Shown piece after piece: positions 52,292 to 63,255 of a DNA stretch of 64,000 bases (position 1 is its first letter; each line of letters starts with the position of its first letter). Source of the stretch: Rhodosporidiobolus odoratus (Eukaryota; Basidiomycota; Microbotryomycetes; Sporidiobolales; Sporidiobolaceae); the NCBI GenBank assembly GCA_034387635.1, contig JAOANU010000004.1, positions 1,302,001 through 1,366,000 of the forward strand. Reading direction: 5' to 3'. The notes beneath the pieces were generated by a model, which made no database searches, had not been told where the DNA came from, and saw only the letters and a program-made list of their open reading frames with translations. A program made the position numbers and the translations under genes.

Positions 52292-53662
52292 ATGAGTGAC
52301 CTTACGTTCACTGCGGTAGGTAGCCTATCGCTAGGGCGCCTCATCGCTACGAGATTGCAGGAGAAGGCCAATGGAACCGTGGCTTATGTCGCACTTACGG
52401 GTATGTGACACTCTACGTCCTCTTGAAGCACAGTTGACCCCTCGAAAGTCCACCAGATCTTACTGGTCTAGCAGAATGGGTCGAAACTCTGGATCCAAAT
52501 CGCTCAACAAAGGCTTGGGAATTGGTCGCAGGATTTCACTGGCCGGTCGAGGTCGGCCGGTAAGCATCTATTACCTCCCATAGCTAGTTGTGCGGCCATC
52601 GACCACTGCTCGAATTCGCAGGTACAAGCTCGACGTCATCTTCCGTACCTCAATCAGACCGGAAGCAGCAGAGCTCATAACAGCCTCCGCAGCTAACTCG
52701 GTCACCGCTGAAGTGCGTGTGTCCATTTGGCCATATCCTACTGCTCCTCATGCCCGGAATACCGCGTCAGAGTGCGCGAGCTGTACACGCGCAAGTTCCA
52801 GCGACGATCTCCTTCTTCTACAAACAAGGGTGAGTGGTTGTTTACTTGATTCTTCTGTCTTTGCTACCGCCATAGTACTACCTAACGTATGCATATGCAA
52901 CCTATGTCCACCCCTCCTTCCTCAGGTCAGGAACGGGACGAGTCGACTTCTTTCCGAGCACCTTCGCAGGAAGCACGCTCGTGAATAACCTCTACTACAT
53001 GGCCAATCTCGGAATCCCGCATCACCGACTCGTGAGCGGCAGTAAACTTCTGTATCAGGCGGTCCTCTACATCAGCAGTCCCAATGCCACCAGGGTCGAT
53101 AAACATTACGGCGTGTTCATGCTGTTGACACTCGGCCTGTTGATTCACGAGGTGGAAGCACTCGAGTCGGGATGGCGTCAGCTGTTGCTGGACCATGAAC
53201 ACTGGGGCCGCTTCGTCATGCAGACCAACAAGACTGAGTATAAGGCGGTTCAGGAGTTTGTTCAGTATGGGGGCCTCAATCCAGCCCTGGCGGAGGAGAC
53301 AGCTCGGTACATGGAAGACCAGCAGCCGGCACTCATTTGCAGCCGCCAGGGAATAGCCAACGACATGATGACCGCGTTTCGATTCGCTGAAGAGCAATTT
53401 AAGGTGAGTTTGCACATCCTACTCCCGTAGGCAGATATTACCAGACCCTCATTCCACTTCACTTCTGCTTATCCACAGATTGATCATCGAACAGTATGCC
53501 GGTCACCTTTGTATGCTGGCTATCCTGACTTGACTTTCTGACTACCGCTTCTTAACCTTTTCTGTGCAGGGTCAATACGACGCGCCCGCCCGCGCCATGA
53601 GATCGTTGGCCCACTCTTCTCCCTTCTATCCCCGGGCTTGTACATCTCAAATTCAGCTCTAG
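52292..53662 (+). CDS. Long-family copy C, unknown function, intact
   Basis: Best-preserved member of the unrecognised long family. Splice phases are consistent throughout: exon 1 52292-52400 (MSDLTFTAVGSLSLGRLIAT), exon 2 52475-52559 (EWVETLDPNRSTKAWELV, FHWPVEVG), exon 3 52622-52712 (YKLDVIFRTSIRPEAAELIT), exon 4 ending near 52830 (VPATISFFYKQ), exon 5 about 52926-53403 (GTGRVDFFPSTFAGSTLVNN, NKTEYKAVQEFVQY, LAEETARYMEDQQP), a 15-nt microexon IDHRT, and exon 7 GQYDAPARAMRSLAHSSPFY...PRACTSQIQL with stop 53662. About 310 aa, acidic-helical, no signal peptide. No catalytic motif is visible. A pogo transposon ends 137 bp upstream, which may alter its expression. Confidence 0.7.
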
Positions 53663-54261
53663 CAATGACTGTGCACCCGTTGTCGAGGCAGGCACAATAC
53701 CCTCTACCATGTGTACACTTTGAGGTTCACGATGCCAAGTTGCTGGTCTTCAATGCTGGCGGTGACTCGACGGCCGCGTACATCTCTGGGCTGACGTCAA
53801 GAGAAAAGCGACCCGTAGTCAGAGGGGACAGCTGATCAAGCTGCAGAGCGAAACAGCAGCGGACAAGCGGGCGGAAAAAGCGAGGCAGTGGTTCTGCAAA
53901 GCCCCGGCGCGTGCAAGTTTCGTCCGCACAAGGTGTCCCAAGACTGAGGATTCGAGCACGTGCACTGCAAGGGCAGGAATTAGTGTGTTCTACCGCAACA
54001 TCGGAAAGAACGAGAAAGCAGAGAGGAGGAAAGAGTGATGAGGGAAAGAGCGTACGCCAAGCCTAATCTGCAAGCTCAATCCTCGGCCTTTGCGCCAACC
54101 GCACGCTGTAAAGCTGGCCCAGACGTAGTGAAAGTGTCGCTTGGTCGCTCTAGCTTGCTCCCGCCCATCGAGTTCCGCTTCCGACACATTTCGAGACGGT
54201 CGTTCTTCTCTGCTGACCGCTTGACGCTGTTCAATCGCTAGATACAGCCATTCCACACGCC
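53663..54261. other. Intergenic between long-family copy C and ATG10
   Basis: No exon supported; the frames present are short and compositionally non-coding. Confidence 0.45.
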
Positions 54262-55157
54262 GTGTCCGCAACACTGCATGCCCCATCGCCACGACGGCGA
54301 CTTACGAGGGAGGAGTTCGCCAGAGCGGCCAAGGCGTTCTTCCTCCAAGCGACACCGGTAGACGGAAGGGAAACAGTTGAGGTTGTTGTAACGGGAGTGG
54401 ACGAGCAGCTCAGCCTGATAGCAGGTCCGGAAGGCTGGGAGTGGGCGATAGCTGGGCGTTCAAAGGTTCGTAGCCTCTGCTTCTTGCAAGACTGACGGTG
54501 TATACTGACATTTATGGCGTGCAGTACCACCCCGGCGGCGTGAGCTATCTTCACCGACGTGAGCCTCTGCTGCGGCGCTTCGACCCTAACACCAATCACC
54601 CGAGTTCCTTCTCGGGGGAGGAGTCCGACGATTTCCGTCTCGAGGTGGTAGCGGACAGCGACGCTCTAGACCTCTCTACTGCGATCGAGCATGGAATGCG
54701 AAGCTCGATGATGGCAGTTGAGTGGTGCAAGGTGGATGTGTCGATATGCTACTCGCCGTCGTTTTCTGTCCCGGTCCTGTGGTTTTCCGCCGTTTCTCTC
54801 TGTACGCCCCCTCTTGTTCCTCAGAGCCCTCCCTGCGCCGGTCGCTGATATCCTTATCCCCGACCAGCCGGCACACCCCTCCCGCTCTCGTCTCTTGCTA
54901 GCTCGACCTTTTTCCGAGCCTCTTTCGCCTCGTCCTCAGCTTCTCAACCTGAGCGTGGCCCGGTTATATCCCAAGCGGACCATCCTGCAACAGGGCAAGC
55001 GGTATGGTTCTTGCATCCCTGCGGAACGGAGGGTATGGTGGATGAAGTGCTTGGGTCAGTCGAGGCGGAAGAGAAAAACGAGAAGGCGGAAGACTGGGAG
55101 ATCAAGTGGATGAGGTGTTGGTGGATGGTTGTCAGTCATGTGGTAGATCTCGATTGA
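54262..55157 (+). CDS. ATG10: Autophagy E2-like enzyme ATG10
   Basis: E2-like conjugating enzyme that takes activated Atg12 from Atg7 and passes it to Atg5, needed for autophagosome formation in the cytosol. ATG 54262 (MSATLHAPSPRRRLTREEF) has the usual LTREEF.RAAKAF opening. TVEVVVTGVDEQL and GWEWAI are followed by an intron to YHPGGVSYLHRREP, and then VEWCKVDVSICYSPSFSVP with VLWF, the E2 beta-sheet core. An intron from about 54801 (donor GTACGC) to about 54869 leads to PERGPVISQADHPATGQAVW...FLHPCGTEGM, whose HPC cysteine is the expected Atg12 thioester site. It ends MVVSHVVDLD at 55157. About 220 aa, a normal ATG10 size. The HPC motif is in a frame that opens only after splicing. Confidence 0.8.
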
Positions 55158-55543
55158 GCTCAGTCCGGGTAATGACCATATCAATGTAGGCGATCGGAGA
55201 AGACTCGGACTTGGGGAAATCAGCGACGCGAGGAGAGCGCGCAAATGCTGCCTTTGTGCGTCGCCGCACTCGCGTGGGCTGAGCTGTTCGCGTCAGCTGA
55301 CAAATCTCAGGCCGCCGTTAGCACCTTTGCTTTTCATCGCATCAATCCGTCCAGCGCCCAGCGCATTCACTTGACCTCCTCCTCCGCAACCGCTCACATT
55401 GAAAGCGACTGCGCACGACACGAGGGACGGGCGTACACGGCACCACTGTAGACGATCAAGGGACTCATCAGGTCTCGCTACGCCGTGTGTCTGGGCCAAG
55501 TTTGCCTCTCCCACCGCATCCGCCAAGTCGTCGACTTGATCAA
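55158..55543. other. STE11 promoter region
   Basis: Lies between the ATG10 stop and the STE11 ATG. No exon or recognised element, such as a clear pheromone-response box, was found by eye. Confidence 0.4.
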
Positions 55544-58500
55544 ATGGACAACATCACTTCACCCGCCTCTACGACGTCAGCCTCGTCAGCATCAGCAACT
55601 TTGGACTATGCATCGCTGCAAAAATGGGACGACAGTCAGGTCTCCCTCTGGCTTCGCAACTCTCTCCCCACCCTCCCTTCCAGCTACTCCGACCTCTTCG
55701 CCCAGAATGATATTCGAGGTTCAGTCCTCCTCGAGCTCGACCAGACCGTTCTGAAGGAGATGGGAGTACGCAGCGTAGGAGATAGGGTCAAGATCTGCGT
55801 GGCCGTAAAAGGCTTGAGGGGGAAATACCTCGCTGCAACGGGAGCAGGTGGGCTGGGTAGCGCAGGCGGACCCAGAGGGAGCATGCTGGGCAGAGTACAC
55901 GCCCAGGGGTTCAACGGCGGGCTTGGCGGACCGGGAGGGAGCAGGCCTTCGTCCCCGCTTGTCAACTCGAGTTTGCCCTCAAGCGTCCATGGCTCGCCGG
56001 TCGCGCCTCCTCACCCTTCTTCCGCAATACTCATCAATCAACACGCTACTTCGCCGCTACCCAACGGGACGGCATTTCCTCTGAGCCATTCGAGGGCAGG
56101 TAGCGGGTCGTACTCCGCGCGTTCACTACAAACCGGCAACCGAATCCCTCCACCTCTCCACCTCGCGCAATCAAACGTTCACCATCAGACCCAGCTGGCA
56201 TCGCCCTCCTACCCCTACGCTCATGGGCAGCCTCATCCTCATTCGCAAACCCATTTACAAACTCAACCGCATGCGAATCAGCAAACCCTCTTTACGACCT
56301 CGCCGCCCTCCCATACGACCTCCCCGCATTCTGCAACGTTCTCGCGACCTCTTCACCCTCCGCACTCTTCTGCACCAGGTCCTCCACCGAATGGCCGAGT
56401 CCCTCTACCTCCACCTTCCGCTTCCTCAATCTCGTCGTCTTCCACCGCTCCCTCTTCCGCCTCCACCTTAGTCCCGCCCGCGATCCCAAGCGGTCTAACT
56501 ACCTCGACTGCCGGTACATCTCTCGCCGCTCTGCGATCTAACACTGTCCCGCTTCATTCCGCCGCCTCTCCCTCGTCCGGCCTGCTGCCTACTCACGCCA
56601 ATTCCCTCGCACCCACCTCGAGCGTACCTTCTCCAGGTCATCGAAAAGCGTCGTCGTCGTCCCTGTTCTCTGGGCCGGGGTCTGTCGCGCAAGTTCGGCC
56701 TGCCACGGCCGGGGCTTCGCTTGGTTTCGGAGGCGGAGGCATGAGTTCACCGTACGCGGGACATCCGTATGCTTCTACTGCCTCGGGGTCCGGCGCTGGT
56801 GGCATGGGATCAGGACTCCTACCCTCGGCGTTAGAACCTCCGTCTACATCGAGCGGGAATAATGGAGGAGGAGGAGGAGGAGGAGGAGGAGGAGGAGGAG
56901 GAGGTTTCACCGTCGGCCGTTCAACCTTTGCCCGACCCTCTACTGCTGGAGGACTCGTCTCGACATCCGGCGTGATCCCTTCTTCCTCTTCTCTCTTACC
57001 TTCGCCTCATCCCGCGCCTACGCTCGACTTGATGCGCAAAGCAGTCAAGTTTACTAGTGCCGACGGGATTACGAGCAGGGTGTTGGCGGTTAGTGACGCT
57101 AAGGATGGAAGAGAGGTGCTGGGGAGGGTGATGAGGAAGTTCGGCGGGCAAGGGGGCCGCGGAGGCGAGGAGGAGGATGTTGATGGCTGGGGAGTTTGGA
57201 CTGTGGAAGCTGGCGGTGGAGGTCAGTCCTTGACTCACTTTTCGGAATCTTTGCGACCTGCCGATCGGCCCTCAAACGTCCTCCCTTCCAAACCTATGCA
57301 TGGGAACTTTCTGCGCTTTCTTTCATTCCTTCCAAGCGCGACTCGCTGACGTACTTTCCCTTCCTCCTCGACTACCCATTCGTAGCTCGTCTTCTTACCG
57401 AGCACGAACTGTACCAGATCTGTCAGAACGCTTCGGCACCCGAGCGGCAACGCGGTCTCATCGTCCGACGACACCACACCCCGTTCATACCAACTATCGC
57501 AACCTCACCTCCTGCCACGTCTACCTTCGCTTCTTCCCAACCCACCTCGCCATCTGCCCTGACCACCACTTTCGCTTCTTCAGCTATGGCGGCGGGCTCG
57601 TTCCCCTCGAAACGGACTCGGAAGCTACAATGGGTCTTCGGCGAGTCGCATGCGCCAAGCGCAGAACTTACCCGACCAGGGGGAACCGTCGCATTCGCTG
57701 CCGCTGCCGGTACTAGCGGGTCGTCTCCTACTTCGCCAAACTACCTCGGTATCGAGATTCCCAGGATGGGCATCGAACCCGCCAGTCCGCCCGAGACGAG
57801 TGGGGATGAAATCATGTTCGCGCAGGGGATAGGCAGAGTCGGCAACAGGGATCAGGAGGTCAAGAACAGGAGCAAAGCTCAGACGACGAAGATGAACCGG
57901 GCCAGTACGGTGAGTGTCATGAGCGGACTTGAGGCGCCGGAGTGGGCTAGGGACTATTATGCGGCGGGAGAAAGGTTCGCTGGGGGTGCAGCCACCAGTC
58001 CCGAGAAACAGATTTCGATGTCAGCTGCGTCTATGGCAGCGGCGAGGGATCGGGACAGGACAAAGGAGACGGAGTTCAAGGTCGCCTCACCCCCTCAGCG
58101 AACCTCGTCGCGTCGCATCCCACCTTCCCAGCAACAACAGTACCAAATACACCAGCAACAGAACATCGCCTCACCACCTCAATCGCATCCCCCTGCTCCC
58201 TCCCCCACAGCTAGTCAACGCCCTCTCACCCCGCCACGAGAATCGACCGGTCTTCTCCCCGCGTCTACTCGCAAACTTCGGAACTTCTTCGGGCAACGCC
58301 CTCCGTCCGAACTCATCACCAACCATCTTACCGAGTTCTTCCCCCTCGGAATCGGCGGGAGGGGCGAGAGGAGTCGGCTGAGCAAGCAGGTGAGGGCGAG
58401 CATTCGGAGGAGTATGAGCGCGACAGGTGCGGGAGGAGCTGGAGTGGGTATGGGACGCAGAATGAGTACGACTAGTGTGGCTAGTCGGGCTAGTCGAGCG

Positions 58501-60765
58501 AGTAGAGCAAGCCGGACCAGCACCAGGGCTAATGTCGGCTTGTCGGGTGCAGGAGGAGGCGGGACGTCGTGGGAGAAGAATATTGCTGGAGGGACAGGTG
58601 ATGGTGTTCGACCCCCAACGCAGGAAAACGCTGCGGTCGAGAGCGCACCGATGAGTCGATTCTCGGGGTCTTCGAATGGCTCAGCAGCGGAACTGCACAT
58701 CACGGTCGCTACGCCTCCGCCTTCCTCTTCCTCCACACTGGGCGGCGGACTTCCTTCTCCTCCTCCAGCTCCGTCTCAAACTCTCTCTTCGTTGCCGGTA
58801 TCGATGGGCGGTGGTCGCTCGCCCCGAAGTAGCTCGGGGAGCGGGTTGGATCCCTTCGACGAGGCGGAGGAGAATGCGATTGAACTCGACCAAGACGATG
58901 ACGTGGGCACGAGCGCGAGAGCAAGACGTGGTACTCTGTCAACGGACATTACTTCTGCACCTTCCCTTTCTTCCTCTACTTCGACCACGACTTCCCAAAC
59001 CTCCACCGCAGCATCCACCGCTGGCGAGACCGACCTCGACCCGCACGCCGACACTCGCTCTATCGCCTCCTCCTCTCTTCGGGCCCCTTCCATCTCCGGC
59101 GCATCCTACCTGCATCCTTCGCGTCTCTCTCGACGAATGAGCCGTATGAGCGGCACAAGCTCATCGACCCGACTTTCGGTTGGTGGACAGAGTTTGTGGG
59201 AAAGGAAAAGCAAAGACTCTGACTCGGTGAGTATCGTTACCATGGATGAGGTTACGGCTGAGCTGGAGGAGAGGGAGGAAAGGCGACGAAGCGGAGTGCA
59301 TTGGGAAGATGAGGAGGCTATGGGTGATGGAAGCGATGAAGAGGGCTCTTTTGTGAGCAGCGAGGATGGTATCGGGAGCGATGAGGACGTCTTTGAAGAT
59401 GAGGAGGAAGAGGAACTGTTCAGCGATGAGGAGGAGGACGAGGAAGAGGACGGCGAATGTGAAAAACCGGGAACTGCCAAAGCAGAGCGTGCGTTGTTTC
59501 CTTCGACTACTCCTGCGTCTCTCTTCCTCCCAGTTGGCCTTCACGTTCTACAAGTGCTAACCCTTAAGACATGACCCTCCACAGCTAAAGGGATGAAATG
59601 GATCAAAGGCGCTCTTATCGGCCAAGGCTCCTTCGGCAGCGTATACCTCGGCATGAACCCCCTCACCGGCTCCCTTATGGCGGTCAAGCAGGTCGAACTC
59701 CCGACGGGCAACTCGCATAACGAAGAACGGAAGAAGGGGATGCTGGACGCCCTGGAAAGGGAGATTGAGCTTTTGAAGGTGTTGCAGCACGACAGTGAGT
59801 CCTTTTTCCAGGACTCGGTCCTATTCCCCTTTGAGAAATCATGAGACAGCATGACTTCGCCTCGAGGATGAAGTTACCGGTCTGCTGCTGCGCCCTCGCT
59901 GACACCGCGCCCTTCTCTTCCCGAGCAGATATCGTCCAGTACCTCGACTCATCGACTGACTCGCAACATCTCAACATTTTCCTCGAATACGTCCCCGGTG
60001 GTTCCGTCGCAGCTCTGCTTCAGAACTATGGCGCATTCGAAGAAGCCCTCGTATCCAAGTTTGTGCGGCAAATTCTCACCGGACTCGACTACCTTCACGA
60101 TAAGGAGATCATTCACCGCGACATCAAGGGCGCCAACATCCTCGTCGACAACAAGGGCAACATCAAGATATCGGATTTCGGTATCTCGAAAAAGGTGGAA
60201 GACAGTGAGTCTGGCTCCAGTTCGTGAGTATTCCGTAGGCACCAGACTGAGCCGCCACTTCCTCCTGTACAGACCTCCTCAGTGGCGCCAAGGTTCATCG
60301 CCCGTCCTTGCAAGGGTCCGTTTATTGGATGGCGCCCGAAGTCGTCAAGCAAACCGCGTACACCTCCAAGGCCGATATCTGGTCTCTTGGGTGCCTCGTC
60401 GTGGAGATGCTTACTGGTGCGCATCCTTGGGCGAATCTAACCCAGATGCAGGCCATCTTCCGAGTACGTTCCTGCTCTTTTTCTGACTCGTTCCGAGGTT
60501 CTGCCCCAACTTATGCATCCTTGCTGCACAGATCGGGTCGTCCCTCCGCCCAACCGTCCCAGACGACATCTCTACCGATGCAGACGACTTTCTCGAGCAG
60601 ACCTTCGAAATCGAGCATACGGACCGACCAGCAGCGAAGGAGCTTCTGCTTCATGCGTTCATCCGAGATCCCGATCAATGGGCAGCAAGTCAGCAAACGC
60701 CTACCAGAGCCACTTTCTCCCAGCACCAAGAGCCGGCGGTGGCAGTCGTCCACGTCGTCCCATAA
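55544..60765 (+). CDS. STE11: Ste11/Byr2-type MAPKKK (SAM-RA-kinase)
   Basis: MAP kinase kinase kinase of the mating/filamentation cascade, acting between Ste20-type kinases and the Ste7 MAPKK. The first true ATG is 55544 ([20 protein letters not shown]). A SAM domain ([15 protein letters not shown] to [16 protein letters not shown]) follows, for Ste50-type adaptor binding. A long Ser/Pro-rich linker holds a poly-Gly run encoded by (GGA)n. A Ras-association-like region starts [20 protein letters not shown] (about 57.05 kb). After an intron, [20 protein letters not shown] introduces a second disordered, strongly acidic region (to about 59.48 kb). The kinase is built from spliced exons: [14 protein letters not shown] (P-loop), MAVKQVELP (catalytic Lys), [14 protein letters not shown] (HRD), KISDFGIS (DFG), [11 protein letters not shown] (APE), and ends ...HVVP at 60765. 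About 1,600 aa, longer than yeast Ste11 (717 aa) because of the linkers. All kinase residues are present. Confidence 0.9.
56864..56903 (+). repeat. (GGA)n microsatellite within STE11
   Basis: About 13 GGA units encode a run of about 14 Gly in the linker between the SAM and Ras-association regions. The length is likely to vary between strains without breaking the frame. Confidence 0.85.
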
Positions 60766-61706
60766 TCGAAAAAGACCTTTTCCACTATTGCACCTGTGCA
60801 CCCCGTGCCCCTCCCTCGATGCACCTTCCATTTCTCTTGTTCACAACATCCCCTTCTTCTCTATCACGCTCATCCTTAGTTTATGGCGGTCCTCTGTTGT
60901 CGTTAGGAAGATTGGTGCGCAATTCTTGACGTTCTTATTCCTCACCTCATGAGCAGCATTCTGCGAGCTGCCCCGAGGCTACTGGTGCATGGCTCGCAGA
61001 TATCCTTGCCGACTCAGTGCTGCCCTCCCGAAGCACTCATGGCGCGCAATGTGTGACAATGTCGCGGCCAAACGCATAATGTACATATGCTCCGCCTCTC
61101 TCGACGGCTCGCGCTTCTTCGCTGACAGATGTTCGTCAAGTCTGGCGGCTGGTCACACAAGAGGCTTAGCCATCTCTGCCTCTCCGCAGCCCATCCAGCC
61201 GCCGTCCTTTCCTTTGCCTTTCCTTCAACCAGCGCGGCCTCATTCAGATCGGAATCGTGCAGACCCAGTCTCGATGACCTTCCCAATCTGGGTTAACATC
61301 CACGTGTCACGTCCCGAGCACAGCGTCTCTGGCCTGCACTGCAACATCTGCACGTACAGCGTGAGTGCTTCCGTTGAGAGTGGTATCTGGCCAGTCACCC
61401 GCAGGTTTGAGTCGACGATGTCGCCTCGACGAGACGCGTCGTCTTTATTTTTCTGCCGGCTCGTTTTGGAAGGTCTCCTCGGTCCTGTTTGGTCACCGGT
61501 TCCGATGGTCAAGTTGCGTTGACGACCCTGTTGAGTGACAAGCGTTTTCTTGATTGCCGGTGAGCGTCACTGGTGGGGCTGGTCTGATCGAGGTGGGGGT
61601 ATAAGAGCGGTTCTCTTCCCTTGGTTCCCTCCCTCTCCTTCACTCAATCGCACTCTAGCATACTCCTCACTCTCCACTCTTACTCCGACTCAACCACACT
61701 CTCATC
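60766..61706. other. Promoter-side region between STE11 and the KGG gene
   Basis: No exon supported. The last 110 bp hold TATAAGAG (61600-61607) and then a CT-rich stretch up to the ATG at 61707, a strong-promoter layout. Confidence 0.45.
61600..61607 (+). promoter_or_regulatory. TATA-like box of the KGG gene
   Basis: TATAAGAG about 100 bp upstream of the ATG at 61707, followed by a pyrimidine-rich initiator region. TATA-containing promoters are common in stress-induced fungal genes. Confidence 0.5.
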
Positions 61707-62179
61707 ATGGTGCGCTCCCGCCCCGCTGTTCTCCTTAATTGACGCTTGATCAAAGCTGACCTCGCACCCTTGTCTTCACAGTCCGGCTCCGAGAACCACC
61801 ACGACGGCAAGACCTTCTCCAACGACCACGAGTTTGCTTCGGAGATGGGCAAGGAGGGAGGCAAGACTCAGCCGGATGAAGTTTACAAGGTGCGCTTGTC
61901 TCTTCCTCAATCTTCCTTCGCTTCGAATTGTCGGCTGACCTATCCTTCACTTTGGTAGCCCTCGGAGCACGGTGGATTGACCAAATCGGGAGAACCCGAC
62001 AAGCGCATGAACCCGGAGCACGTAAGCAGAGTGAACACATTTCGCCCAGGTGACCCGTCCACTGACCTTCATTTCTTGTCTTTTCTGACTGCGTTCAGGG
62101 CTTTGGTGGCAACCGCGAATTTGCGTCTGAAATGGGCAAGAAGGGCGGCAAGACCACCGACGGCGACGACGAGGAGTAA
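61707..62179 (+). CDS. KGG-repeat stress-induced small protein, intact copy
   Basis: Small hydrophilic protein of the con-10/stress-induced KGG family, thought to protect against desiccation and other stress. Exon 1 is just the ATG (61707-61709), followed at once by GTGCGC; the next exon starts SGSENHHDGKTFSNDHEFAS, EMGKEGGKTQPDEVYK. A third exon gives PSEHGGLTKSGEPDKRMNPE, and the last GFGGNREFASEMGKKGGKTT then DGDDEE, stop 62179. Two EFASEMGK-GGK repeats, about 66 aa. Introns are canonical. It is paralogous to the broken gene at 47887-48439 in the opposite orientation. Confidence 0.8.
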
Positions 62180-63255
62180 AGTCACCACTGGCCTTTTTCC
62201 GCCAATACGGTGTCTTTTTCAGCCCATGTTGTAGTTTTTCTCCCCTTCTTTCGCCACCGCTTGATTGTAAGGAAACGAAGCAGTAGTATCCCAGTCCATA
62301 GTGTGCTACCTCGGCTCGTGGGCCTGCGGCTGCTCTTCCGGTGTGAGCTTTTCCTTCCTCTTTCATTTCCAAGCTGCTAGACATGAAGATTTGCCAGCGT
62401 CCATACACACTGCCTCGCTGCTCATAACCGCTTGACATCCTGCCGATGCACATTTCCGCAATGCGACGCAAGTTGAGGAGACTGCTGAGCAGACCAAACA
62501 TCAAGAATGGCACGGTGGCATTGTCGGAAACTCAGGGTCCCTCTTCACAGGCCGCTTAGGCGATGCCAGCTCCGGAAGCCCTAACTCAACGGGTCTCCAC
62601 TGCCCAATCCAGTCCTCCATCCCGCTTCAGCTCCGCCCTCCATTCTCTCATTCCTTGCCTTCTTGTTCGACCTGAACCAACTGATCAGGGCAGGACGTCT
62701 TGGGCCACCGCCGCTCGAAGGATGTGCGTGAGTCGTATGCACGAGCTGGTGGCTCCCCTGAGAGAGATGTTGGGGCCGCAGATCAGCAGAAAAGACGAAC
62801 CGCCTCGAAAGGACAGCGATGGACGCAAAATTCAATAAGCGCCTCGAGGCCCGGCAGAAAGCGGACAGCGTCTCACGAGCGTCTCGCTTTGGATTGCCTG
62901 ATCGACGCAGGCCACGCGCTGTAAGCTTGCCGGCGCAGCGCAGACTTCGCGCCATCCGTCCGAGTTGCGAAGGTCATCCGGGAGGACGACGACTGAGCCG
63001 GCAAAGAACGAAGGGCGGGTAGCAGCGCTACAGCGCTTCCGCCTTGGTCTGCGTTGTCCGTGGAATGCAATGCCGGCCCAACCTGCCCAGAACACCACTC
63101 ATCGCAGCCCCCTGTCTTGGCATCTTCAGCTTTCCTCGCGTCTTAGCTCCTGCAGTACTCTCTCCATGACCCGCCGCATTGCACGACTGTGCTGCTCGAA
63201 CCGGAAGAAAGCTTCCAACTGTCCCAGTCCCCTACACTCAGCGAATCCCACAGCC
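62180..63255. other. 1.1-kb intergenic stretch
   Basis: No supported exon. The frames at 62563-63022 lack motifs and splice partners. Confidence 0.4.

Noticed and set aside
55544..60765. Interpretation of the whole window as a mating-type locus because of STE11 and the ABC transporter
   Set aside because: No pheromone precursor, pheromone receptor or homeodomain gene is visible; a STE11 gene alone does not define such a locus.
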